Made by a program: the position numbers and the translations under genes. Positions 30,923 to 40,000 of a DNA stretch of 41,359 bases are shown in pieces; position 1 is the first letter of the stretch, and each line of letters opens with the position of its first letter. This stretch comes from Agrilactobacillus composti DSM 18527 = JCM 14202 (lineage in GTDB: Bacteria; Bacillota; Bacilli; Lactobacillales; Lactobacillaceae): positions 1 through 41,359 of the forward strand of contig NZ_AZGA01000041.1 of assembly GCF_001436375.1 (NCBI RefSeq), given 5' to 3'. Below the pieces are notes generated by a model. The model was not told where the DNA came from and made no database searches. It saw only the letters and a program-made list of their open reading frames with translations.

Positions 30923-32749
30923 TTAATTCGGCATTTCAGAATCGGCTAGCGGCAGATCTGAGACGGGTTGGTCGGTGGTGTTCTCCTCCGTTTTTGCGGT
31001 GGCTTCAGGGGCTGTCGGGGTGTCGCCAGGCGTGGCTTTAGCCGTGACCGGTACCAATTTTCCCCGTTCAATACGGATCACCTTGGTATAGTCCTTGATG
31101 GTATCCATATTATGGGTGGCATTGATGATGGTATGGCCCCGATCTTGATTCAGTTTTTCAATAATGTCGGTGATCCGCTGGACATTTTCTGGATCCAGGT
31201 TCGAAGTGATTTCATCCAACAACAACGTCTTAGCCTGTTTTAACAAGACTCGGGCCACGGATAAGCGTTGGACTTGGCCCCCGGAGAGCATATCCCCTTG
31301 TTCGCCAATATTGGTCTCTAATTGATCCGGCAGTTCTTTGATGGTCTGGTCTAAATCCACCTGTTTTAAAGCATCCCAAAGCTGCGCATCGGGGATATCC
31401 ACTTCCCCTAAGACCAAGTTGTCTCGAACCGTGCCGGGAACGACTTTGATACTTTGGGAAGCATAACCCATGGCTTGGCGCAAAGTGACTAAATTGATAT
31501 TTTCAATGGGTTCCCCGTTGATAATGATTTGACCGTCGTCTGGTAAATAAAAACCTTCCACCAGGGCCAAAATCGTACTCTTACCACTGCCACTGGGGCC
31601 AATCAAGGCCGTTTTTTCACCAATATTTACCTTAAAGGACACATCGTCCAAGGCTAATTGTTTGCTGTCGGGATAGGTGAAGGACACATGTTTGAATTCC
31701 AGGGTGCGGATGGTGCCAATCTTTAAGCCATCCAAATTCTTGCGTTCTTCGGGGACTTCTAAAATCTTTTGAATCCGGTCCGTGGCCCCAGTTACCGTCT
31801 TCAAGTTGGTGTAAAAGCCCATTAGCCCAGCGGCGGGACTGATCATTTGGAACATGAAGATGAAGTAAGCCATCAAGCCCCCGGCGGTCATTTGCCCGGT
31901 GGTAATGGTGTAGCGGCCATACAGCACAATGGTGAAGATAATGGCCAGTAGCAACACGCCAATGAGGGGAGTCAAAAAACTCATGATTTTCAATTGTTGC
32001 ATGTTGGATTTAAATAAATTACGCATGCCGGTGTAACCAATTTTTTGCGAAAATTTTTCTTCGTTAAAGCTCTTGATGAGATTGTCATTTCGGGCCATTT
32101 GGGTCACGTCGTTAATGGCATTGGCCAATTGACTTTGGACCCGCTTGGAGATTTTGCTGAGCTTTTGCGCCAAGGGCACGGCGATGACGGCCATCAGTGG
32201 AATCGCCACTAACATCATCAAGGTCAAACGCCAACTTAAGACCCACATCATGATAAAGGCCCCCACTAAGGAAATGAGGCCGGTGATGTTCGAGGGTAGG
32301 CTGGTGGCAATCAAGTTATAAATCAGCTGGGTATCATTTAACACCCGACTGGCGATAACGCCACTTTCATTTTTCTTAAAGAAGGTTTGGGGCAAATTGG
32401 TGATCAACGCCCACAGACGCTTACGCAGTTTTAAAACCGCGTCACTGGCCACGTAGCCCAACATATAATTAGAGGGGACTTCCATGGCAAAATTCAATAG
32501 AAACAGTAACAATAAAATGATGATCAAGGACCCATATTTTCCTGAGGTCAAGGGGGTATCGATCAACTTCTTAATCTGGCTGGTAATGGTCAAAGACGCC
32601 CCGGTGCCGATGCCGGCCATGACCAGGCCGATAATAAATATCCCTATCTTAGGATGGGCGTAATTCATGATTAAGCGCACTAAGTCGCTAATGCGATAAT
32701 TATCCTCGCGCTTTTTTTTGGTTTTCTTTTGCTTCCGTTTCTCCCGCAT
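30923..32749 (-). CDS. ABC exporter, fused permease-ATPase (LmrA/BmrA-like)
   Basis: 608 residues. A strongly basic start (MREKRKQKKTKKKRED) is followed by six TM helices (about 35-320) and a nucleotide-binding domain. Walker A is GPSGSGKST, the Q-loop lies around GYASQSIKV, the signature is LSGGQVQRLSVAR, Walker B is TLLLDEITSNLD and the switch His is in NATHNMDTI. A Thr/Pro/Glu-rich acidic tail of about 45 residues ends the protein and is not part of the ABC fold. It works as a homodimer or half of a heterodimer; no partner gene is adjacent. Family substrates are drugs, lipids or peptides. The start is ATG 32749 with GGAGAG upstream. The promoter is embedded in an operator-like repeat. Confidence 0.92.
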   Translation of the reverse strand: MREKRKQKKTKKKREDNYRISDLVRLIMNYAHPKIGIFIIGLVMAGIGTGASLTITSQIKKLIDTPLTSGKYGSLIIILLLLFLLNFAMEVPSNYMLGYVASDAVLKLRKRLWALITNLPQTFFKKNESGVIASRVLNDTQLIYNLIATSLPSNITGLISLVGAFIMMWVLSWRLTLMMLVAIPLMAVIAVPLAQKLSKISKRVQSQLANAINDVTQMARNDNLIKSFNEEKFSQKIGYTGMRNLFKSNMQQLKIMSFLTPLIGVLLLAIIFTIVLYGRYTITTGQMTAGGLMAYFIFMFQMISPAAGLMGFYTNLKTVTGATDRIQKILEVPEERKNLDGLKIGTIRTLEFKHVSFTYPDSKQLALDDVSFKVNIGEKTALIGPSGSGKSTILALVEGFYLPDDGQIIINGEPIENINLVTLRQAMGYASQSIKVVPGTVRDNLVLGEVDIPDAQLWDALKQVDLDQTIKELPDQLETNIGEQGDMLSGGQVQRLSVARVLLKQAKTLLLDEITSNLDPENVQRITDIIEKLNQDRGHTIINATHNMDTIKDYTKVIRIERGKLVPVTAKATPGDTPTAPEATAKTEENTTDQPVSDLPLADSEMPN

Positions 32750-32786
32750 GTTTCTCTCCTAACGCTGCTATATCTTGTTGTCCAAC

Positions 32787-32820
32787 GGTAATATGTATTT
32801 AACAATCATACCATATTACC
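32787..32820 (-). promoter_or_regulatory. Operator-like inverted repeat spanning the ABC exporter promoter
   Basis: Arms GGTAATATG (32787-32795) and CATATTACC (32812-32820) enclose 16 bases. Inside is an extended -10 box on the minus strand, TGGTATGAT (32813-32805). A dimeric repressor of TetR or MarR type bound here would block transcription. No regulator gene is adjacent. Confidence 0.55.
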
Positions 32821-32929
32821 AAATAACCTAGACCTAGGAAAACCGGCGAAAGTCTGAATTTATAATCGCATATCGATTAAAACTGTCCCAGCTAACTTTT
32901 GACTTAGGAAAAGGTTGAAAAATGCACTT

Positions 32930-32957
32930 AAAAAGCGATATAGCCTAGCTACATCGC
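32930..32957 (-). terminator. Terminator of the pepI-permease operon
   Basis: GCGATGTAGC and GCTATATCGC (32957-32948 with 32944-32935; one G-U pair) are followed on the minus strand by five T. It lies 90 bases after the permease stop codon. Confidence 0.8.
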
Positions 32958-32993
32958 CATGTTTTGAATAATCAAATTTTTTGACTACGGTGG

Positions 32994-33022
32994 CCAGTGG
33001 ACTGATGGGTCACTGGTTTTTT
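32994..33022 (+). terminator. Orphan plus-strand terminator-like hairpin
   Basis: CCAGT/ACTGG plus GAC/GTC with one bulge (32994-33016), then six T. The orientation is plus, but both flanking genes are on the minus strand, so the transcript it would end is unknown. A TATAAT at 32861-32866 lies upstream on the plus strand. Confidence 0.5.
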
Positions 33023-33046
33023 GTCGTTTAAGTATCGCATTCAACT

Positions 33047-34399
33047 TTACAAATCCTGAATATTCGTATCCTTTTGAAATTTACGCAGGACAAAGTAATA
33101 AACGGCCCCAATTATCAACCAGGCCAAGCCAATTTCTTTGGCCAAAATATCTAGATTGATCATGACAAAGCCAATAATGATAAAGCCGATGACAGGGACG
33201 ATCAAATGGCGCCAATAGTCTTTGGAGTGCTGGCGAATCAGATAGTGGTTCACCACAGCCACGTGGATGACCAAAAAGGCCGTTAGCGCCCCACAGTTTA
33301 CGATTTGTGAGAGTACGCCACTGTTATTCATAAATAACAAACCCACGATTAAAGAAACCACCGCCACCAAAATGGTGCTGATATAAGGTGTGCGGAACTT
33401 GGGATGGACTTTGGCTAGGACACTGGGCAAATTACCATCCCGGGCCATGCCAAACAAAATCCGAGAAATCGCCGCTTGGGCCGCCAAAGCGTTGGCAAAA
33501 CCCCAGGACAAAATGGTGGCAATGGTGGTGGTATACATCAACGGGGTGCCCCCCACTTGATAAGCTACGGTGTAAAAGGCCGTGTCTAAATCTTTGAATG
33601 AGTGGTAATCCGGGATGATCAAAGCCGCCACCCAGGTCTGGACGATAAACAATACCCCCACGATCAGCAACGCCCAAAGAATGGCCTTGCCCACCGTTTG
33701 ATTGCCACCCTTGGTTTCTTCAGCCAAGGTGCTGATGCCGTCAAAGCCTAGAAAGCTCAAAACAGCCACGGACACGGCGGTGAGGACAAAACTTAAGTTA
33801 AACTGACTGGCATCATACAAGGGTTTGATGGTAAAGCCCTGGCCCACGCCATGGGTCAAGCCCCAAATCCCCAGCACTAAGAAAAGCAGTAAGACTAATA
33901 ATTCCCCAATTAAAAAGACAATATTGGCCACCGCCGTAAATTCGATGCCCCGGACATTAATAATGGTATTAATCAAAATGAAGACCACCAGCCAAATCCA
34001 TACGGGCACATTGGGCAATAGAGATTTTAAAGAATTGGCCGAAATCACATATAACAATGCTGGTACAAAGACATAATCCAGAATAATCATCCAACCCGCC
34101 AAAAAACCAACGGTCTTATTGATCCCCCGCTGGGCGTAGGCATAGACCGACCCGGCAATGGGAAAAGCTTGGGCCATTTGCCCATAACTTAAGGCCGTAA
34201 AGAACATGGCCACCATCCCGATGACATAGGTCAAAGCAATCATGCCCTTAGAAGCGGTGATCACCGACCCATAAATCCCAAAGGGGGCAATGGGTACCAT
34301 GAAAATCAAGCCATAAATAATTAAATCCTTGAGAGAAAGTGTCCGTTCCAATTCCTGTTTATAGCCAAATTTTTCTAGCGAAGATTTATTTTCTGCCAT
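33047..34399 (-). CDS. APC-superfamily amino acid permease (COG0531, PuuP-like)
   Basis: 450 residues, about 12 TM. The N-terminal cytosolic stretch is followed by TLSLKDLIIYGLIFMVPIAP, with the broken TM1 (APFGIYG) that forms the APC substrate site. Also seen: FPIAGSVYAYAQRGI and FDGISTLAEETKGGNQTVG in TM6. The substrate could be an amino acid or a polyamine such as putrescine; sequence alone does not decide. It begins 15 bases downstream of pepI, so the two are co-transcribed. That context favours an amino acid linked to peptide breakdown, for example uptake or exchange of proline-peptide products. GAGGAT directly precedes ATG 34399. Confidence 0.9.
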   Translation of the reverse strand: MAENKSSLEKFGYKQELERTLSLKDLIIYGLIFMVPIAPFGIYGSVITASKGMIALTYVIGMVAMFFTALSYGQMAQAFPIAGSVYAYAQRGINKTVGFLAGWMIILDYVFVPALLYVISANSLKSLLPNVPVWIWLVVFILINTIINVRGIEFTAVANIVFLIGELLVLLLFLVLGIWGLTHGVGQGFTIKPLYDASQFNLSFVLTAVSVAVLSFLGFDGISTLAEETKGGNQTVGKAILWALLIVGVLFIVQTWVAALIIPDYHSFKDLDTAFYTVAYQVGGTPLMYTTTIATILSWGFANALAAQAAISRILFGMARDGNLPSVLAKVHPKFRTPYISTILVAVVSLIVGLLFMNNSGVLSQIVNCGALTAFLVIHVAVVNHYLIRQHSKDYWRHLIVPVIGFIIIGFVMINLDILAKEIGLAWLIIGAVYYFVLRKFQKDTNIQDL

Positions 34400-34414
34400 A
34401 TCCTCATCCCCAAT

Positions 34415-35317
34415 TTAAAAAGTCCCTTTTTTCATGTCCACAAAATAATTGCGTAAGTTGGTAAAAAAGACCCCAGGGTTGTCCACCATATGGTTGTGCC
34501 CGCCATTTGGGGTCACCACTAACCGGGCATGGGACATTTCCCGCTGCATGCGCTGGGCCGTTTCCAAGGGCATGGTCTCGTGATCCGCAAAGGCTAACAG
34601 GGTGGGCACTTGAATCTTCTGCAATTCCTTTGAATAATCCCAGTTATCCAAATCCCCCTGAATCACAAACTCATTGTCCCCTTGGAAATTGTTGTAAACC
34701 GGTTTGGCCTGAATATCCACCAGATGGGCTAGGCGCTCAGGTTGGCGGCGATTGACATATTCTTTATAAAGATGGTCAATGTAGGTGCGATAAGTGGAGT
34801 TGGCAAAATCCCCCCGCTTTTCGATATCATCCATAAAAGCATTGACCGCTGGAGAAAATTCTCGTTGGCGGATGGCCTTGATATGGGTCACATAGTCGGG
34901 AATATTATCAATCATACTGATGATAATTAGCCCCTTTAAATGTTGGCCATACTTGTGGGCGTACATCATGGCAATCATGCCGCCCCAGGAATGGCCGGCC
35001 AGATAGAAATTGTCATACCCTAACTTTTGCCGAACTTCTTCAATTTCATCCACATAGTAATCTGCTTTTAAGAACTTGGCCCGAATCTTGGGGTCGTCCC
35101 AATTGGGTGTTTCAGAATACCAGGAGCCCAGTTGATCATACATGGTGACTTCGATATCTAAATCCTTTAACCGGGGTCCGAATTCCTCGTAGACTTCATG
35201 GGTATCCCCGGGGCCCCCGTGTAAACAGAGTAATTTATCGGCGGCACCGGCATTATTGGTATGGGACCACAGTTGGTAGCCATTAGCCAGTGAAATCATT
35301 TTTGTGTAATCTTTCAA
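34415..35317 (-). CDS. pepI: Proline iminopeptidase, alpha/beta-hydrolase (S33)
   Basis: 300 residues, typical PepI length. Oxyanion motif LCLHGGPGDTHE, active-site partner YDQLGSWYS, nucleophile elbow AGHSWGGM, acidic residue in FADHETMPLE, and catalytic His in NGGHNHMVDN. It removes N-terminal proline from peptides in the cytosol. The start is TTG 35317: AAAGGGGTG lies 7-9 bases upstream; the next ATG is six codons in and lacks a site. It heads an operon with the APC permease and has a good promoter at 35349-35377. Confidence 0.92.
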   Translation of the reverse strand: MKDYTKMISLANGYQLWSHTNNAGAADKLLCLHGGPGDTHEVYEEFGPRLKDLDIEVTMYDQLGSWYSETPNWDDPKIRAKFLKADYYVDEIEEVRQKLGYDNFYLAGHSWGGMIAMMYAHKYGQHLKGLIIISMIDNIPDYVTHIKAIRQREFSPAVNAFMDDIEKRGDFANSTYRTYIDHLYKEYVNRRQPERLAHLVDIQAKPVYNNFQGDNEFVIQGDLDNWDYSKELQKIQVPTLLAFADHETMPLETAQRMQREMSHARLVVTPNGGHNHMVDNPGVFFTNLRNYFVDMKKGTF

Positions 35318-35348
35318 AGAAAAGCACCCCTTTTATGAGTTTAGAACG

Positions 35349-35377
35349 AGTATAAATTAGGAATAAGTGGCAGTCAA
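35349..35377 (-). promoter_or_regulatory. Promoter of the pepI-permease operon
   Basis: Minus strand TTGACT (35377-35372), 17 bases, TATACT (35354-35349): five of six matches in each box. The leader is only about 25 bases, so there is no room for a T-box or other riboswitch. Bases 35378-35530 upstream show no further gene. Confidence 0.8.
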
Positions 35378-35536
35378 ACTTAATTACTCATTTATTTTTA
35401 ATTTTAAACATTCATCAAGCCAAATTCCAACCAGTCGAAGTCTAGCGCTTTGAAATTTTGTTAGCAAAGCTCACCTGACTATTTAACTGCCTATCTACCA
35501 GATAAATTCTTAACACAGGACTTCAATCTTAAAATT

Positions 35537-35545
35537 TGCTAGAAT
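35537..35545 (+). promoter_or_regulatory. Extended -10 element upstream of the 8-TM protein gene
   Basis: TGCTAGAAT fits the TGn-TATAAT extended -10 pattern with one mismatch; no clear -35. Transcription would begin about 80 bases before the TTG start. Confidence 0.4.
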
Positions 35546-35633
35546 TATCACTGAACTTGCGATGTTGCTTAAGTTAGCCACTTGGCGGTTGTCATTATTA
35601 ATTTATGGGAAATTTTGGAAGGGGGATGTTCAT

Positions 35634-36710
35634 TTGATCCGCAAAGTATTTATCCGGCTGTTACAACTGATACTAATTGTTTCATCTATCCTGGGCGTAT
35701 TTATGGATAAGGCAGCTTTTATCATTCCTATGTTCATTTTGGCCATCTTATCCGGCCTGTATTTTGCCATTAACATTAAGACCCACCGCATCAAGCGACT
35801 ATATCATGAGTGGCTGAAAATCAAGCACCTGGACTATATCTTTTTAACCGATACCACCCGAACCAAGGACCAACGTCAGCGGGAGCTGTTCGGCCATTAT
35901 GCGGAAAAGAGCTATGCCACTGTTTGGGGCTTCTTGGCGATCACTTCCATGATTTGTGTGGGCATCAATCTATTGACCACTTCTGGGGACTTGGCCCTCA
36001 ACTTATTAACCGGCTGCTATACCGTGGCTTTCTTAGGATTTATCTTTTTATATTTCCTAAGGGCCACTAAGCGTTTCAATCAGCACCTGATTGCCAGCTA
36101 TTTCTTCTTGCAGGTGATCGTGTCCTTAACGCTATTTGTCTTGTTCTTCATCATGGGGGTTACCAGTGACAATATTAATTTCACCACCTTTGTAATTATT
36201 TATATCCTCACCAACGTCTTGGTCTTTGTCATGTATATCAATATCATGCCCTTTTATCAGCTGCGGAAATTGGTGAATTTTACATCGGTGATCAACGGTG
36301 TCACCACCTTGCTGCTATTTTTCGGCACGCTGTTCGGACAAACCATGAGTACTTATCTCATCCATGTGTTGTCCCAACCCAACCGAGCAGATGCCAACTT
36401 TTGGCGGGAACTGCTCCAGCAGTCTTTCTTTCCCACGGTACGCACCATCGTATCCATGATTTCCATGGTTTTCTTAATTTCTGGTAGTATCTTGCAGATT
36501 TATTTCACGTTGAAACGAACCAGGTCAGAGGCCCAATTGGAAACCTACCTACTCAACGATGACCCCAGGATGGATCAAACCACCTACGATACCTTAAAAC
36601 GCATTGTTTATTGGGGCAGTCGCAGCAATAGTATTACGATTTTCACGAATGCTGACTTAATGGCCCGCATCAAAGCCTATGAAACTGCTAACCACCTCAT
36701 GGATGACTGA
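35634..36710 (+). CDS. Unknown 8-TM membrane protein
   Basis: 358 residues. I do not recognise the family. There are about eight TM helices. A basic cytosolic loop lies near residues 50-90 (RIKRLYHEWLKIKHLDYIFL, then TRTKDQRQRELFGHYAEKSY), a charged loop with RADANFWRELLQQ near 265-285, and a C-terminal hydrophilic tail of about 60 residues. There are no enzyme motifs. Start: GGAAGGGGG (35617-35625) directly precedes an out-of-frame ATG but is eight bases from TTG 35634, which opens this frame as (M)IRKVFIRLL. An in-frame ATG at 35562 has no ribosome site. It is a single gene with a strong terminator, divergent from pepI. Confidence 0.7.
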   Translation: MIRKVFIRLLQLILIVSSILGVFMDKAAFIIPMFILAILSGLYFAINIKTHRIKRLYHEWLKIKHLDYIFLTDTTRTKDQRQRELFGHYAEKSYATVWGFLAITSMICVGINLLTTSGDLALNLLTGCYTVAFLGFIFLYFLRATKRFNQHLIASYFFLQVIVSLTLFVLFFIMGVTSDNINFTTFVIIYILTNVLVFVMYINIMPFYQLRKLVNFTSVINGVTTLLLFFGTLFGQTMSTYLIHVLSQPNRADANFWRELLQQSFFPTVRTIVSMISMVFLISGSILQIYFTLKRTRSEAQLETYLLNDDPRMDQTTYDTLKRIVYWGSRSNSITIFTNADLMARIKAYETANHLMDD

Positions 36711-36722
36711 GCCATTGGTCCC

Positions 36723-36766
36723 AAAAAATCGCCTCCTACTTAAAAACCAGTAGCGGGCGATTTTTT
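36723..36766 (+). terminator. Terminator of the 8-TM protein gene
   Basis: AAAAAATCGC (36723-36732) pairs with GCGATTTTTT (36757-36766), extended inward by ACT/AGT. It starts 12 bases after the stop codon. Confidence 0.9.
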
Positions 36767-36860
36767 AGTTGCTTCGGCTCGTCATAATTGAGCAAGAAGC
36801 TGCGTTTTTTTAAACAAGTTGATTTTCTTGTCCAAATATAGGAAGAAAATTGTCAGAAAG

Positions 36861-36889
36861 TTGATTTATACGCCAATTTTGATTATATT
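36861..36889 (+). promoter_or_regulatory. Promoter of the KxYKxGKxW adhesin
   Basis: TTGATT (36861-36866), 17 bases, TATATT (36884-36889). It predicts a leader of about 127 bases before the ATG. Confidence 0.6.
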
Positions 36890-36907
36890 TAACATGGAAG
36901 GAATCTG

Positions 36908-37003
36908 GCTGTAAACGCTATTTTTTAACGTCATTCGCTGCGTTTTACAGCTGTTTAACGCCCCAAAGTCGCGATAGGTTCCCGCCTTAGTTAGGAAACT
37001 ATC
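36908..37003 (+). promoter_or_regulatory. Structured 5' leader of the adhesin mRNA (two hairpins)
   Basis: Hairpin 1: 36908-36918 (GCTGTAAACGC) with 36940-36951, one bulged T. Hairpin 2: GATAGGTTCC (36973-36982) with GGAAACTATC (36994-37003), one mismatch; it ends four bases before the ribosome site GGAGG at 37008. The structure could control translation or mRNA life. Confidence 0.45.
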
Positions 37004-37022
37004 ACATGGAGGATTTGAGAAA

Positions 37023-40000
37023 ATGATGAAGAATCGGCAAGGTTACAAAAAGCTCTATAAATCGGGGAAATTATGGGTCGCCGTCAGTTCTGGTTTAATT
37101 TTTTTAGGTGCTGGCGCATTAACCGATCAAACACAAGTCGTTCAAGCAGATACACTGACACCAACTCAACAAAATCAAGCACCCGCTGCGGCGGCTAATA
37201 CCGCTGAACAAACCGCGGTGGCCCCACAACAAGTAGCGGCCACGGCAGCCGTTCAACAAGCACCCGTTGAACCCAGGACCGTTGCCCTACAAACAACTAT
37301 CAATACATCCCTAGGTGTTAAAACCGTTGCGGTAACCGGGACAACCGGCACTACCGTCACGGTGAATGCGCCCGTTGTGGCTGGATACACAGCTGATCAG
37401 CCCACGCTGACCGCCACGATCAACGCCGCAGGCACAATCGCTACTATTAATAATAATCCTTACATTACTTATACCGCAATCGCTACCCCAGCCCAACCAA
37501 CGGCAGCTGCCGCAAATACCACGACGCCCGTGGAACAAGCTGCCAAAGCAGCTACCGCGGCTGCAACACCTGCAACACCTGCAACACCTGCAACACCGCA
37601 GACTACCGCATCAACGGCCACGGCACAACCTACTGCCGCCCCAACAAGTACCCCAGCGACGACAACCGCTGCAACAACAGCCGCACCTACTGCTGCGAAA
37701 GCTGCAGTCAGCGCTGATGCTGCTAAAACTACCACGGACGCCGCCAAGCCTGACGCCACCAAAGCAGTTAGTCCGCTAGCGGCTGATCAGACCAACACCA
37801 CTTTCACTGGAACAGCGACTATTGATGATAGCAAGCCAAGCGATGCCCAGGGAATTTATAACTTATCTGGCTCCTATCAAAAAGGCGACGTTGTCAGGAT
37901 TTTAACACCGCAAGGCGCATTAAGCTTCATGAGCATGGGTAGCATTTCCGCTGCATCCCGGACCCAAACAACCACTACCATTGATGGCCAAACTTACGAT
38001 GCCATCGTTTTGACCTTTAATAATAGCGCCCAAATCAGTGCACCTATTTATTATCAAACTAACACCAACAGCAAATATTTAAGCGATGGTCAGCCAACGA
38101 CTGCATTACCTTTTGCGGTCCAAGTTAATGGCAATACAGTAACTCAGTTGGATGCCACGGTGAATAAGAGCGTCACCAGAAAACATGATATCTCGTGGAA
38201 CGCATGGATTGTTCTAAGTAGTTCGGCAGCAGCCGTGGATCCAAAAGACGGCTTAACCTATACGCGAGATGCAATGACAACCATCAACTGGAGTTCTGTT
38301 AACGGTCGCCTTAGTGACTCACTTTTTAACTACCTCAAGAATTATGATGTCTTAACTAGTGATTTTACGATGACATTTTCCGCACCAGACGGGGTCAAAT
38401 TTACCGGCGCTACCAAACGCAATCCTGCTGCCCCTTATACCGTCACTAATAATGGGAGCCAAATCGTGGTCACCTTTAAAGCCGGTACAACTTGGGGAGA
38501 AGTCGCCAATAGCGACCTCATGGATATTACCAGTCAATATACTAAGAAATTGACGCAAGATATCAGTCTAGATTTACCTGTCCGGTCTCAATTAGCCATC
38601 AACGGAACATCTTATAGTTTCAACCAAGTTGTTAGTTCAAAGACGCTTCAATATAAACTATTTAATACGACGATTAATTTTGCCGGTGATATTATCCCGG
38701 ATAATTCGGATTTAACCACTTTTACCAATGGCCCCACCGACACAACTTCAACTGTTTATACGGCCAATGCCACCGATGTCAGTACCTATGATTACGAGGG
38801 CCATCCTGAATTGCAATTGACCATCAATCCAAGTGTTGCAAACGGGATGGGGCTTACCAGCATTACCAACGTAGGCTCTCCTAGTTATTGGAAGAGTATT
38901 GGCTTCACAGACAATGTTGAAGTCATTTTCACCACTGCTGGTGGCCAAACTGAAACTCAAAAAGTGGTTGCCGGTCAGAGCAATTATATCGCGACCATTG
39001 GTTCAGCAAGTGATCCGGTCATTTCTGCCACCATCCGTAGTGTGGATGCTGTTCGGCCAACGGGGTCTATGAATACCAGTAATGCCAATCAAAGTATTCA
39101 ATACCATGCCACTTTCTATACGAAAGACCCTATAACCGTTCAATATCATTTAACCGCCACGCAAAAAGATGCATCAGATAAGGTCTTAAGTGCTGGTGAA
39201 AAGTGGAAAACCGTTAACTACGGCAGCACCTCAGCCTTAACTGTGTGGGAAAAATATTGGGGTGCCGATCCCCTTTACTTTTATTGGACGGATAACCCCA
39301 TTTACTATGGCCAACCAATTAAAATGCTTAGTCCAGATAAACACCTTAAATTAGTTAGTCCTGGCCAAACTGTCTACTATATTGATGCCCTGCAGTCTGT
39401 CGCCGCACGTGTCGGAACCGATGGTAAAACTTCATCATTAATCGCTGGCCAAAATGAAAAAACCTATGCCACATACACCCAAGCACACCCGGATGCCTTT
39501 AGTGAATATGTCCGTATTCCAAAGGGTACCGCCTTTGCCGGCATAGATGCCCTACGCAAGACTTGGGGGCAACCTAATTTGCAAGCCACCACCTTTACTG
39601 ACAAAAATGGCGATACAGTCGTTTATATTACCCATATTACTTATAGTGGAACTTGGTCTTTAGGCCAAGCTATGCCGGTCACGGTTGATAGCAGTTTAGC
39701 GCCAGGTACAGCAATCACCTTTAATTCAAGTGACTTCGGTATTCGGGCTGATTCATCAATTTTCCGACCTGATGGTACCCAATTAAACCGCGGGACATCT
39801 TATCAAGATGATTGGAACAATGGTAACTATTATAATAACGTCAATGAAAACAAGACTTTCACAATCACAACAGTTGGTGCTACAGAATTCTCACAAACCA
39901 CTGGTATTAAGGGCTCTAGTGACACCATCACTAGTAACACTGCCAAAGTCGATGTGACCAATCCGACGGCCACCGTGACCCAAAACTTATACAACGGGTT

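Noticed and set aside
35318-35340. T-box or other amino-acid riboswitch in front of pepI
   Set aside because: The predicted promoter leaves only about 25 bases of leader, too short for any such element.
37469-37762. 97-residue Ala/Val-rich minus-strand frame
   Set aside because: It is the antisense of the Ala/Thr/Pro stalk of the adhesin; repeats leave the complementary frame free of stops. No ribosome site.
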